The notes beneath the pieces were generated by a model. It saw only the letters and a program-made list of their open reading frames with translations, was not told the origin of the DNA and searched no databases. Below, in pieces: positions 35,798-45,222 of a stretch of 64,000 nucleotides of DNA. The position numbers were made by a program, and so were the translations under genes. The stretch lies in assembly GCA_942490985.1 (NCBI GenBank), contig CALNYW010000003.1, positions 806,001 through 870,000 on the forward strand. The letters are read 5' to 3'. Source of the DNA: Thiosocius sp942490985. Its GTDB lineage: Bacteria > Pseudomonadota > Gammaproteobacteria > Chromatiales > Chromatiaceae. The number at the start of each line of letters is the position of its first letter. Position 1 is the stretch's first letter.

Positions 35798-36517
35798 ATG
35801 AAGGCCATTATCCTCGCTGCAGGCCGCGGAAGCCGGATGCAGAACATGACAGACGACCGCCCAAAGTGCCTGCTGGAACTGCGCGACAAGTCTTTGCTGG
35901 ACTGGGGAATCGACTCGCTGACCGAGGCCGGAATAACCGAGATCGCCATTGTCACCGGTTACAAGCGCGAGATGCTGGCCGGTCGGACAACAACCGAATT
36001 CAATAATCCGCGCTGGATGGAGACCAACATGGTTTCATCGTTGGCCTGCGCGCAGACATGGTTGCGCTCCGAACCTTGCATCGTCGCATACTCAGATATC
36101 TTCTACGAAGCCTCCGCAGTAGCATCGTTGATGACGCTTAATGCCGATCTGGCAATCACCTACGATCCAAACTGGCTCGCGCTTTGGACACAGCGCTTTG
36201 GCGATCCGCTGCTCGACGCAGAGACGTTTCGGCTCAGGGCCGACGGCACATTGGCCGAAATTGGCAACAAGCCGAAATCTGTCGAAGAAATTGAAGGCCA
36301 GTACATGGGGTTGCTGCGATTCACGCCCCTCGGTTGGGCCGAAGTCGAACGGATACGTAGCAGTTTGACCCAGGAAGCACGCGACCGAATGCACATGACC
36401 GGCACCTTGAACGAAGTCATTGGCGCCGAGCGGATCCCTATCGCTGCGGCCGCCTATTCCAGACCCTGGGGAGAGGTTGATTTCGCAGACGACCTCAGAT
36501 TTTACGAAAAGGGATGA
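35798..36517 (+). CDS. Sugar-phosphate-type nucleotidyltransferase; CTP:phosphoglutamine cytidylyltransferase candidate (Cj1416-like)
   Basis: A 239-residue nucleotidyltransferase: AIILAAGRGSRM with the downstream RPKCLLEL lysine loop at the N terminus, TNMVSSLACAQ, VAYSDIFYE for the metal-binding acid and GEVDFADDL at the C terminus. The layout matches small cytidylyltransferases such as LicC and Cj1416; the TNMVSS block and the VDFxxDL ending fit Cj1416-type enzymes well. In that pathway it joins L-glutamine phosphate to CMP from CTP. It closes the six-gene run; the opposing glycosyltransferase gene ends 170 bases on. Confidence 0.83.
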   Translation: MKAIILAAGRGSRMQNMTDDRPKCLLELRDKSLLDWGIDSLTEAGITEIAIVTGYKREMLAGRTTTEFNNPRWMETNMVSSLACAQTWLRSEPCIVAYSDIFYEASAVASLMTLNADLAITYDPNWLALWTQRFGDPLLDAETFRLRADGTLAEIGNKPKSVEEIEGQYMGLLRFTPLGWAEVERIRSSLTQEARDRMHMTGTLNEVIGAERIPIAAAAYSRPWGEVDFADDLRFYEKG

Positions 36518-36689
36518 ATCACTCGCGGTTTGAGCAGGCAACCAAACCGCGTGCATCACGGTATTGGTTCCTGATCAGGTGTAGATGCAGCCTGGCCACT
36601 GTATGAAGACCGTGCGGATCGCCTCAATCGGCGCGAATCGGGCGTTCATGTGACGGACATCGCCAGCAACCAAGTAGATGCTGGCGCCG

Positions 36690-37817
36690 TCACCTCACGC
36701 TGACGGATCCAGCCAAGTTGGCGTAGAGATCGAGCGTCAACGTCAGCATTCGGTCAAGGGTAAAGGGCTGCGCATTCCGCACCGACGGCTTATTGACCAA
36801 CAAACAGGCGACGCGCTCGACCAGGCCCTGCCGGTCAGAAAGTTCAACCATACCGTCGGGATAGACCTGCCGCAGGATTTCGCCCACCCCTCCATGCGCA
36901 TACCCGATCACCGGCCGCCCCAGGCTCAAGGCCTCCAGGACCGTGCGCCCGAACGACTCCGGCTTGGTCGATAGTGAGAGAACAATATCCGATGCGGCAT
37001 AGATGTCGCGCATGTCACTGCGTTGGCCGGTGAAAATAACATGGTCCCCCAGGTTGCGCTCGACGACCAGTTCATGCAGCTCGCGCGCGTACGCCTGACG
37101 TTTGGGATCCTCGCCGCCAACGATCAAGCCATGCACCGGTTCACCCGATGCGACCAGTCGATCGATCAGGTCGATGAAATCCCGGTGCCCCTTGAGCCGG
37201 GTGAGTCGCCCCGGCAGCGTCAGTACCTTGCGGCCTTGGAGCTGTGGATACTGCGCATACCACGCCGCCAGCCACGCATCGGTTGGCCTATAGCCGAAGG
37301 GCCATTGCTCCGGGTCGACACCACGCGGGATCACCACGATCCGCGCGGGATCGGTATCGGGGTAGTTGTTGCGGATGTAATCGCGCACGGTATTCGACAC
37401 CGCGATCACGCGCTCACCGCGCATCATAATCTTTGAGTACGCATTGACTGAGTAGAGCCCATGCACGGTCGTGATGAATCGCGGCCGATCATCCGCCGGC
37501 ATCCCCCGCCACGCCAGCCAGCCGACCCAGGCGGGTGCCCGCGAGCGCACGTGCAGGACCTCGACCTGCTGCTCGCGCAGGAACCGCCTAAGCGGTCGCA
37601 CCAGCCGCAGGGTTAACAGCGACTTGCGGTGCACCGGCCATGTGAAGTGTTCGCTGCCACCGGCGACGAGCTCATCGACCATGCGCCCGCCGGCCGACAT
37701 CACCAGCGAACGATGGCCGGCATCGACCAGCGCCCCGGCCACCTCGAGGGTGCCGCGCTCGACACCGCCGCCGTCGAGCGCGGGCAGCACCTGCAGCACG
37801 GTCAGCTTGTGAGCCAT
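36690..37817 (-). CDS. GT4-family glycosyltransferase
   Basis: A 375-residue GT-B glycosyltransferase: VLQVLPALDGGGVERGT is the typical acceptor loop, and TKPESFGRTVLEALSLGRPVI the donor-binding motif. Related enzymes act on LPS core sugars. I chose ATG 37817 (MAHKLTVLQ); a longer frame opens upstream inside the neighbouring gene. It overlaps the end of the ELM1-like gene by 16 bases, so the two are one operon, a pair often seen in LPS-core regions of Proteobacteria. Confidence 0.88.
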   Translation of the reverse strand: MAHKLTVLQVLPALDGGGVERGTLEVAGALVDAGHRSLVMSAGGRMVDELVAGGSEHFTWPVHRKSLLTLRLVRPLRRFLREQQVEVLHVRSRAPAWVGWLAWRGMPADDRPRFITTVHGLYSVNAYSKIMMRGERVIAVSNTVRDYIRNNYPDTDPARIVVIPRGVDPEQWPFGYRPTDAWLAAWYAQYPQLQGRKVLTLPGRLTRLKGHRDFIDLIDRLVASGEPVHGLIVGGEDPKRQAYARELHELVVERNLGDHVIFTGQRSDMRDIYAASDIVLSLSTKPESFGRTVLEALSLGRPVIGYAHGGVGEILRQVYPDGMVELSDRQGLVERVACLLVNKPSVRNAQPFTLDRMLTLTLDLYANLAGSVSVR

Positions 37818-38737
37818 CGTTCCACGATCCAGTCGGCACAGCGCCCGGCCTCGTCGAGTGGCCGCTCTGGCGGCAACAGCCTTTGGCCCGCACGCCACGC
37901 TTCGAAGCGCACGATCAGGCCGTTATCGACCAACTCATCGACACCCCGCTGGATGCGGCTGGCACCCTTGCCCGGCACGCCGATCAGGCCGCAGGCGGCG
38001 CCGGCGGTCAGCGCCTCGTAGAGCATCGACACGCTGTCTTCGCTCACCCAGGCGACCGGCGTCTGCGCAAGGGTCGCGGCGAGCCAGTCCGGCGCGACAT
38101 CGGCGGGCTCGACCAGTCCGGCAGGGTCGTCCACGAGTTGACGCAACGTGTCGACCGTAGCGGCCGGAGTGCGGCGCGAGGTCGCGACCGTCCAGCCACG
38201 GTGGTCAGCGGCGAGGATCTCCGCCACCTGCGACACCAGGCCCGAGGTCGACCAACCATGGTGGCGCGACGGCCCGCCGACCAGGATCAAGCCTTGGTCA
38301 TCGCGCTTCGTCGTGGCCGGCCGCACCGCGTTGATCGCACCACGGGTAACGAGCACACGCTCGCCCGGTGCCACGCCGTCGTGCGACGGCACGATACACA
38401 GATCGAACCACTGTCTCGGCAGACTCGGCTGCATCAGGACCACCGTGCGCCCACCGCGCGCGCGTCTGCAGGCAAGCAGTGCGATATGGGTGGCGTGACC
38501 CGCACCGAGCAGGATATCCGGATCCGGCAGCCCCTTCGCCAGTGGGCATCTGGCCGTTAGCAGGCCGAGCCAGTTGCGCCAATCCGGCTTGACGAGGATG
38601 TCATGACTGTCGACCGCGACCCTGTCCGCCAGCGCGCTCACCAGCCCGGCGGTCTGGTTTTGATGTCCCGGCTTGCCGTCGATAAATCGCCAGAGGGTCA
38701 GCGGGGCCTGGCCGGTTGCAACGGCAGCAGACGTCAC
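37802..38737 (-). CDS. ELM1-like (mitochondrial fission ELM1 family) protein
   Basis: A 311-residue protein of the bacterial family named after plant mitochondrial ELM1. Blocks DGKPGHQNQTAGL, HATHIALLACRRARGG and VSEDSVSMLYEALTAG suit a GT-B-like fold, and the last resembles a nucleotide-sugar site. The bacterial role is not established; genes of this family often sit beside LPS glycosyltransferases, as here (16-base overlap). Confidence 0.8.
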   Translation of the reverse strand: MTSAAVATGQAPLTLWRFIDGKPGHQNQTAGLVSALADRVAVDSHDILVKPDWRNWLGLLTARCPLAKGLPDPDILLGAGHATHIALLACRRARGGRTVVLMQPSLPRQWFDLCIVPSHDGVAPGERVLVTRGAINAVRPATTKRDDQGLILVGGPSRHHGWSTSGLVSQVAEILAADHRGWTVATSRRTPAATVDTLRQLVDDPAGLVEPADVAPDWLAATLAQTPVAWVSEDSVSMLYEALTAGAACGLIGVPGKGASRIQRGVDELVDNGLIVRFEAWRAGQRLLPPERPLDEAGRCADWIVERWLTS

Positions 38738-38770
38738 GCCCAGCGGCGCCGTCGATCGGTGTGACGTCGT

Positions 38771-38956
38771 TTAATCCGCAAGCTTGTAACGCGCACCGCA
38801 ATACGGACAGGCGACCTCGCCGGTCTTCTCGATCGGCAGATAGACCCGCGGATGCATGTTCCAGACCTCGTCCTCGGGCCTTGGGCAAGACAGCGGCAAA
38901 TCGGTCTTGTTAACGACAATCGCGGCATCGCCGGTCGGTTTTGACGTCGCACTCAT
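38771..38956 (-). CDS. CHCC-type zinc-finger protein
   Basis: A 61-residue protein of the zinc-finger CHCC family related to the NDUFS6 subunit of complex I. The ligands are visible: Cys in LSCPRPED, His in WNMHPRVY and the two Cys of VACPYCGARYKL. The role in bacteria is unknown. ATG 38956 was chosen; GGAGAGG lies upstream. It follows ilvE by 25 bases, an arrangement common in Gammaproteobacteria. Confidence 0.87.
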   Translation of the reverse strand: MSATSKPTGDAAIVVNKTDLPLSCPRPEDEVWNMHPRVYLPIEKTGEVACPYCGARYKLAD

Positions 38957-38981
38957 GATGCTGTTCCTCTCCCGCGTCGAA

Positions 38982-39905
38982 TCAGACGACACTCAGCCAG
39001 TCGGTGTGGGCCGCGCTGCGGCCATGCACGACATCAAAATACTTGCTCTGTAGCTTTTCGGTGATCGGGCCACGACTGCCGCTGCCAACCACCCGGCCGT
39101 CGACCTCACGAATCGGCGTGACCTCGGCGGCGGTGCCGGTAAAGAATGCCTCGTCGGCGATGTAGACCTCGTCGCGCGTGATACGCCGCTCGACCACCTG
39201 CAGGCCCTCTTCTTCGGCCAGCTGGATCACGGTGCGCCGGGTGATCCCATCAAGGGCCGAGGTCAGATCCGGGGTATACAGCACACCATCACGGACGATG
39301 AAGATGTTCTCGCCCGATCCTTCCATCACGAAGCCGTTGATATCGAGCAACAACGCCTCGTCATAGCCGGTGTCCAACGCCTCTTTCAGCGCCATCATCG
39401 AGTTCATGTAATTGCCGTTGGCCTTGGCACGGCACATCGTCGCGTTGACATGATGCCGGGTAAACGACGACACGCGGATCCGGATGCCCTTGGTCATGCC
39501 CTCTTCGCCGAGGTAGGCGCCCCAGGCCCAGGCCGCGACCATGCAGTGCACCTCGAGGTTGTCGGCACGCAGCCCCATCCCCTCGGACCCGTAAAAACAC
39601 ATCGGACGGATATACGCCGAGTCCAGACCATTCTCGCGCACCGCTGCCAGCTGAGCGGCATTGATGGCGTCGCGGTCGTACGGCATCGGCATGCCGAGGA
39701 TGTGCGCCGAGCGAAACAGCCGGTCGGTATGCTCGTCGAGGCGGAAGATCGCCGTGCCCTGTTCGGCGTGGTAGGCGCGAACACCCTCGAAGACACCCAT
39801 ACCGTAATGCAGGGTATGGGTCAGCACGTGTGTCTTGGCCTCGCGCCAAGGCACCATCTCGCCGTCCAGCCAGATCAGGCCGTCACGGTCCGCCATGGTT
39901 TGCAT
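38982..39905 (-). CDS. ilvE: IlvE, branched-chain amino acid aminotransferase
   Basis: PLP-dependent fold-type IV transaminase making or breaking leucine, isoleucine and valine. The 307-residue protein has the catalytic lysine (Lys161 in CRAKANGNYMNS), and the YGMGVFEGVRAY and GFVMEGSGENIFIV blocks expected of IlvE. ATG 39905 gives a slightly longer N terminus (MQTMADRDG); the internal Met4 is also possible. Followed by the CHCC zinc-finger gene on the same strand. Confidence 0.95.
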   Translation of the reverse strand: MQTMADRDGLIWLDGEMVPWREAKTHVLTHTLHYGMGVFEGVRAYHAEQGTAIFRLDEHTDRLFRSAHILGMPMPYDRDAINAAQLAAVRENGLDSAYIRPMCFYGSEGMGLRADNLEVHCMVAAWAWGAYLGEEGMTKGIRIRVSSFTRHHVNATMCRAKANGNYMNSMMALKEALDTGYDEALLLDINGFVMEGSGENIFIVRDGVLYTPDLTSALDGITRRTVIQLAEEEGLQVVERRITRDEVYIADEAFFTGTAAEVTPIREVDGRVVGSGSRGPITEKLQSKYFDVVHGRSAAHTDWLSVV

Positions 39906-40041
39906 CGAATTCAGACTCCAGCTGGGACAGGTTGATCAACCGTGCAATTGAACCACAAACAGCTGCGGCGGCCGAGCCCATTGTGGCCGCCATCTGCCAA
40001 GGAAAATCGCATTTGGGTCTGCAGACCGCGGCCAAGCCCGG

Positions 40042-42888
40042 TCAATGCCCTGCCACCATGATGCCCTGCCAGATATCGCGCACCATCGCGCATTCCTCCG
40101 CGAACTGCTCGGTCGGCACCAGCGAACCCTGCTCCTGCAGGCTGCGGCGGTGCGCCACATTGCGAAATACCTGATAGGCATTCCAGAGCTGCTCGGCGGA
40201 CCGGTCGGGCAACAGGCCATGCTGCGTCAGGCGTTCGAGCAATCGCGCGTTGTCGGTCCATTCGGTCAGATCAGGATGCGCGTTGGCCCAGCGCAGCACC
40301 GCGTACTGGACCAAGAACTCGATGTCGACGAGGCCACCAACGCCATGCTTGATATGGAATTCCGCCGCGGTACTGGTATCGAGCGAACTGCGCATTTTTT
40401 CGCGCATCGAGACCACTTCGGCGCGCAGCGCCGCGGCGTCTCTTGCCCGACACAGCACGGTATGGCGAATCTCTTTAAACCGCTCGATCACCGCCGGATC
40501 ACCGGCGACGGCACGCGCACGGACCAACGCCTGTTGCTCCCAGACCCAGGCCTCGTTTTGCTGGTATTTTTCAAACATCGTCAGCGACGGTACCAATGGG
40601 CCGGAGTTGCCATTCGGCCGCAGCCGCATATCGGCCTCGTACAGCATCCCGGAGGACATCCGGGTGGTCAGCATGTGGATCACGCGCTGACCGAAGCGCG
40701 CATAGAACACGTCGTTGGCGATGCTGCGCTTGCCGTCGGTCACCGCATTCAGATTGGTGCTGCCGTGCAGGAACACCAGGTCGAGGTCTGAGCCGTAGCC
40801 GAGCTCGATCCCGCCGAGCTTACCGTAGCCGATCACCGCGAAGCCGCTGTCCATACCCGCCATATCGCCCGGCCGGCCATGCTTGCGGACCAGGTCCCGC
40901 CACACGCTGGCCTGCACCTGCTGCAACGTGACCTCGGCGATCTCGGTCAGGAAGTCGCTCACTACCATCAACGGGATCGCCCCGACGATGTCGGCGGCGG
41001 CGACCCGCAGCCGGTTGCCCTGGGAAAACTGCCGCAGGCGCTCCATCTCCTGTTCGACGTCCTCGTCGTCGACCGACTGCAACAAGGTAGTGAGTTCTTG
41101 CGCCAGGTCGGCGCTATGCAGCGGCGAGTACAGGCGCCGGGGATCGAGCAATTCATCGAGCAACAACGGCTGCCGAATCAACTGCGAGACCACCCAGCTG
41201 CTCTCGCTGACGAGGCGGACCAGTTGCGACAGCGCCAACGGATTCTCCACCAGCAGGTCCAGATAGGCCGTGCGCCGGGCGATCGCGGCGATCAGATTCA
41301 GCAGCCGCTCGAGGGTCACATCCGGCGCATCGGTCTGCGCCGCCGCCTCCAGCAGCGACGGCATCAACTGGTCGAGCTTGTTGCGGCCACGGGTCGGCAA
41401 CGTGCGGACGACACTGGCCTCGTGGAACGCCAGCAGGCGTGTCAACGACTGTTCAGCGGCAACGAAGCCGACACCTGTCAGCGTCGCAAGCGCCTGCTCA
41501 TCGCCGTTCCGGGCCTGCCAAACGCGTCCCAACGCGGTGTCTGGCTCGGCCTGTTCGACCTGCGGGGCGGCGAACACATTGCCGAACTGCTCATGTACCC
41601 GGCGCCGGTGCCGGTCGAGCACCTTTTCGAATGCAGGCCAATCCGCGAACCCCATGCTCGCGGCCAGGCGTGCGCGACCCTCCTGGTCGGCTGGCAGCGC
41701 GTGATCCTGCTGGTCCTGCCAGGCCTGGATGCGGTTTTCCGTCAGGCGCAGGAAGCGATAGGCCTCGATCAACGCCTTCACCGCAAAGTCGGGCAACAGA
41801 CCGCGTTTGCCCAATACCCGCAGCACCACCTGGATCGGCCGCACCCGCAGCTCTGGGTCGCGCCCGCCGCGCACCAGCTGAAACGCCTGACCGATGAACT
41901 CGATTTCGCGAATCCCGCCCTGTCCCAGCTTGATATTGGCCTGCACGCCCTTTCTGCGCAGCTCTGCCTCGATCAGGCGCTTCATATCACGAATCGATTC
42001 GATCACCCCAAAATCGATGTAGCGCCGAAACGTGAACGCACGGAGCATGCCGGCCAGCCCGGCAATGTCCTGCGGGTTGCCGGTGATGGCACGCGCCTTG
42101 ACCATCGCGTAGCGCTCCCAGTCGCGCGCCTGCGTCTGGTAGTAGTGCTCCATCGCGTCGGTGGTCACGACCAACGGCCCTGAGTCACCAAATGGCCGCA
42201 GACGCATATCGACCCGGAACACAAAGCCATCGACGGTCTGTTTGCCCAATACGCCGATAAGCTGGCGACCGACACGGGTAAAAAACTGCTCGTTGTCCAG
42301 ACCGCGGCGCCCATCGGTCTGGCCGCGCGAGGGATAACAGAAGATCAGATCGATATCCGAAGACAGGTTGAGCTCGCGGGCACCCAGCTTGCCCATGCCG
42401 AGCACGATCAGGCGCTGCTCGCGTCCCGCCGCATCGCGCGGCGTTCCCCACTTCTCGACGGCCCAGCGGGAAATCAGCTCGAGCGCCTGACGGATACTCA
42501 CATCCGCCATCTCTGACAGGTCTTCGAGCGTCTCGTCGAGCGACGCCGCACCCGTCAGGTCGCGCCAGACGATGCGCATCATCTCGTACTGCCGAAACTG
42601 CCTGAGCGCACGTTCCAGCCCCGGTTCGTCGTCTATCGTCTGCAAACGCTCGCTGAGCCGCGCGGCCAGCTCGCCATCAAGGTATGCGCGTTCGACGACC
42701 CCGGATGCAGCCAGGTCAATCAGCAACTGGGGCTCACGAAGACTCGTCTTGGCGAAAAAATCGCTCCACGCCCAGACCGGCTCGAGACGCGCCATCGATG
42801 GCAAATCCCGCGCCGCGAAAGCCGCGGTGGATGCTTGCCAGGCCTCGCGGTAGCGTGCGAGGCGCGACGCGGTCGATTGTTCGGTCAT
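40042..42888 (-). CDS. glnE: GlnE, glutamine synthetase adenylyltransferase/deadenylase
   Basis: Controls glutamine synthetase by adding or removing AMP in response to PII. The 948-residue product has two nucleotidyltransferase domains: the N-terminal deadenylase with SSDIDLIFCYPSRG and the C-terminal adenylyltransferase with YGSDLDLVFLHG. ATG 42888 (MTEQSTASRL) is preceded by AGGAAA and gives the standard length; the upstream in-frame ATG adds 17 residues. A stand-alone gene ending 136 bases from ilvE. Confidence 0.95.
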   Translation of the reverse strand: MTEQSTASRLARYREAWQASTAAFAARDLPSMARLEPVWAWSDFFAKTSLREPQLLIDLAASGVVERAYLDGELAARLSERLQTIDDEPGLERALRQFRQYEMMRIVWRDLTGAASLDETLEDLSEMADVSIRQALELISRWAVEKWGTPRDAAGREQRLIVLGMGKLGARELNLSSDIDLIFCYPSRGQTDGRRGLDNEQFFTRVGRQLIGVLGKQTVDGFVFRVDMRLRPFGDSGPLVVTTDAMEHYYQTQARDWERYAMVKARAITGNPQDIAGLAGMLRAFTFRRYIDFGVIESIRDMKRLIEAELRRKGVQANIKLGQGGIREIEFIGQAFQLVRGGRDPELRVRPIQVVLRVLGKRGLLPDFAVKALIEAYRFLRLTENRIQAWQDQQDHALPADQEGRARLAASMGFADWPAFEKVLDRHRRRVHEQFGNVFAAPQVEQAEPDTALGRVWQARNGDEQALATLTGVGFVAAEQSLTRLLAFHEASVVRTLPTRGRNKLDQLMPSLLEAAAQTDAPDVTLERLLNLIAAIARRTAYLDLLVENPLALSQLVRLVSESSWVVSQLIRQPLLLDELLDPRRLYSPLHSADLAQELTTLLQSVDDEDVEQEMERLRQFSQGNRLRVAAADIVGAIPLMVVSDFLTEIAEVTLQQVQASVWRDLVRKHGRPGDMAGMDSGFAVIGYGKLGGIELGYGSDLDLVFLHGSTNLNAVTDGKRSIANDVFYARFGQRVIHMLTTRMSSGMLYEADMRLRPNGNSGPLVPSLTMFEKYQQNEAWVWEQQALVRARAVAGDPAVIERFKEIRHTVLCRARDAAALRAEVVSMREKMRSSLDTSTAAEFHIKHGVGGLVDIEFLVQYAVLRWANAHPDLTEWTDNARLLERLTQHGLLPDRSAEQLWNAYQVFRNVAHRRSLQEQGSLVPTEQFAEECAMVRDIWQGIMVAGH

Positions 42889-43097
42889 CAGGTTTCCTAT
42901 CTTCGGCCTGGCTGGAGACGCTGGAGGCTGGACACCCACTGGTCAGGCGTGCGGCGCGGTTGGAAGATACTGCATGTACAACGTCGCTGCCTACCCGCGG
43001 GGGCTGCCAGGCAGCCGCTGGCAGCCGTTGATCCTGCCCCGGCTATCGCTGCAGCATGCGGCCTAAAGGGCCTCCGCTTGAGGCCGTTAATTTCGCT

Positions 43098-43700
43098 ATG
43101 CCACCGCATAGTGCCGATCCGCAAGCGATTACCGATCAACGCCTGCGGCTGTTGTTTTCCCAAGCACGTATTGCGTCGTACGTCGCGCTGATCAGTGCGG
43201 TGGTCTGCGCGGCCCTTTTTTGGCGGGCCACAGGGGGCGTTGCGCCGTTGATCTGGGTGGGCGGTGTCGCGTTCAGCACCGGCCTGCGCCTGTTGCTGTT
43301 TCGACGCTTCTTCGCCAACGGCATACGCCGCCATCCCGAAAACTACTGGTTGAAGCACCACGCCTGGACTTCCGCTCTGGTAGGTCTGACGTGGGGAACA
43401 CTGCCGCTGTTGCCCGTCGGTACCGAGAGCGTTCATTTGGCACAGATGCAAACGCTGGTCCCGGGCTTCGTGTTGATGGCCGCAATTACGTCGTACGGGG
43501 TCTATTTTTCCCAGTACCTGGTCTTGCTCGGCAGCATGACAATCGTCACGCTGTTGTCACGACTGCTGGCCGGCGGCATGCAAGCGGTACCGGAAATCAT
43601 TCTGTTCTCCCTGTTTGTGCCGCTGCTCGCGCTGACCGCCAAACGCTACAGCGCCTCGCTGATCGAAAGTGCCAAGGCCCAATACCGCTCACGGGAAAAA
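43098..43700 (+). CDS. Membrane sensor N-terminal region, 3' end cut at the junction
   Basis: About 200 residues with several hydrophobic helices (YVALISAVVCAALF, LIWVGGVAFSTGL, LVPGFVLMAAITS, MTIVTLLSRLLAG, IILFSLFVPLLAL) and then the start of a charged linker (SLIESAKAQYRSRE). This layout is the membrane part of many hybrid histidine kinases or GGDEF/EAL proteins, whose cytoplasmic domains should follow. They are missing: near 43,700 the frame runs into unrelated sequence and stops at 43745. I take ATG 43098; 43056 is also possible. No catalytic domain is present in the window. Confidence 0.7.
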
Positions 43701-43710
43701 GATGCAGGCG
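43690..43710. other. Probable junction between two unrelated sequences
   Basis: The + strand membrane-sensor frame makes sense up to about 43,700, and the minus-strand anti-sigma-like frame makes sense from 43,797 down to about 43,700. Both lose meaning at the same place. GC content and frameshift density also change here. Confidence 0.6.
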
Positions 43711-43797
43711 GTCGATCGATTCCTGCGAGAAGAATTTCTCGGTGAGCGCGTAGATCGGCTCCAGCGACTGAAAGCTGCGTTTGAATTTCTTGTTCAT
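43700..43797 (-). pseudogene. Anti-sigma regulatory factor-like protein, N-terminal fragment
   Basis: From ATG 43797 the minus strand encodes about 33 residues beginning MNKKFKRSFQSLEPIY and ending near ESIDRLHLF. This resembles the start of small RsbW/SpoIIAB-type ATP-binding serine kinases that follow SpoIIE-type phosphatases. The ATP-binding part is absent because the sequence changes at about 43,700. The SpoIIE-type gene upstream (stop at 43916) supports this reading, but the match is short. Confidence 0.45.
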
Positions 43798-43915
43798 GGC
43801 ACGACGCGTGGCGCCGCGCGCGCGGGTTTATCGACTCACTGTACCGCAACCACCCGCGACGCTTTTCTCCCCATTGGACAAAAGTATAGGCGAAGGGGCG
43901 ATCGGCAGACGACAA

Positions 43916-45216
43916 CTAGTCGGGGAGTCGGCGGACGAGAACGATAGTGATGTCATCGGCCTGGGGAGCGCTGCGGCCGAACCTGCTGACCGAATCCAGG
44001 AGAAACTGGACGACATCGGTCATCGGTTCATGCTGATGATCGCGAATGATTTGCGCGACCCCTTCCTGTCCGAACTGGGCGCCCCCCGGATCCTCGTATT
44101 CGTAGACGCCGTCAGAAATGAGGCCGAGCACGTCACCCGGTTCCAGCCTCAGGTTTTCGGCCGGGCGCAGTTCCTCCTGCGGCAGCGCGCCCATCGGAAA
44201 GGTCGATGCGCCGTGCCAGTCGCAGCTCTGGGTCGCGGCGCGGAAGTGCAACAGCGGCCCCTGCCCGCCGGCGTGGAACCGCACCTGGTGCGAGCCGGGA
44301 TCGAGCAGTCCCAGGAAGGCCGTTACGAAGCGATCGTCCGGCAGGTCGTCCACGAGCTGGTTGTTGGTGTGCCGGTAGACCTCGTCGAGATCGGCGCCGA
44401 GGCGCAGCGCGACGCGCACCATCGCACGGACCTGCGTGGCCGAGAGCGCCGGTCCGATCCCGTGCCCGGTCGCATCGCCGAGCAGCAGAAACAGGCGCCC
44501 GTCGTCGAGCCGGACGAAGTCGAAAAGATCACCCCCGGTCTGATCCGTCGGCCGGAAAGTCCCGGCGCCGTCGTAGCACGGCACCGGCGGCATCTGCTTC
44601 GGCAACGCGCTCATCTGAATCTCGCGCGCCACCGTGATTTCGCGATCGAGCTTCTCGGACTCCAGCAGGGCCTCCAGCAGCTTGACCCGGTGGATGGCGA
44701 CGGCGCACTGCGCCGCGAGGGCGGCCGCGACGCGCTCGTCCTGTTCGTCGAACGTGCCCTCGTGCTTGTTCAGGAGCTGCAGCACGCCGACCAGGGAATC
44801 CTCGTAGCCGATCAGCGGCAGGGTCAGCATGCAGCGGGTCCGGTACCCGGTCTCGCGATCGATCGCGGGATTGAAGCGCTTGTCGCGATAGCAGTCGGGC
44901 ACGTTGATGATCCGCCGCGTCTGCACGCACTCGCCGGCGATGCCCTGGTCAGCCGGGAAACGGACCGGCGCCATTCCCGTCGCGACAGTCATGGCGAGCT
45001 CGTTACGTTCCGCGTCGTACAGGAAGACCGTGCCACGATCGGCGTGCAGCACCTGTCGCGCCGCGGCGACGACCTCCTCGAGCATGGTGGTCAGGTCGAA
45101 GGGTGCAGCCAGCTTGCGCGTGACCTCGAGAATGGCTTCCAGCGCCTCGGGCCGCAGCCCGGTGTGCTCAGCCGTGCCTCGAGGGACCCGGTTTCCGCCG
45201 ACGGATCGGTGCTCAT
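43916..45216 (-). CDS. GAF-domain SpoIIE-type PP2C phosphatase (frameshift near start)
   Basis: A cytoplasmic regulator with a GAF domain (about the first 170 residues; MVATGMAPVRFPADQGIAGE-like strand pattern and MLTLPLIGYEDSLVGVL) and a SpoIIE/RsbU PP2C phosphatase domain (DQTGGDLFDF, LLGDATGHGIGPALSA, LISDGVYEYEDP). An uninterrupted frame begins at 45085, but the upstream sequence still encodes a GAF-like start (RPEALEAILEVTRKLAAPFDL) and an ATG at 45216, 7 bases past the cyclase stop, is in another frame. I infer one indel near 45,165. Likely partner of the anti-sigma fragment downstream. Confidence 0.85.
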
Positions 45217-45222
45217 CGCGCG

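Noticed and set aside
36518..36689. Possible tRNA or small gene between the cytidylyltransferase and the GT4 gene
   Set aside because: No cloverleaf, no TTC arm and no frame with a ribosome site; it looks like a plain convergent intergenic gap.
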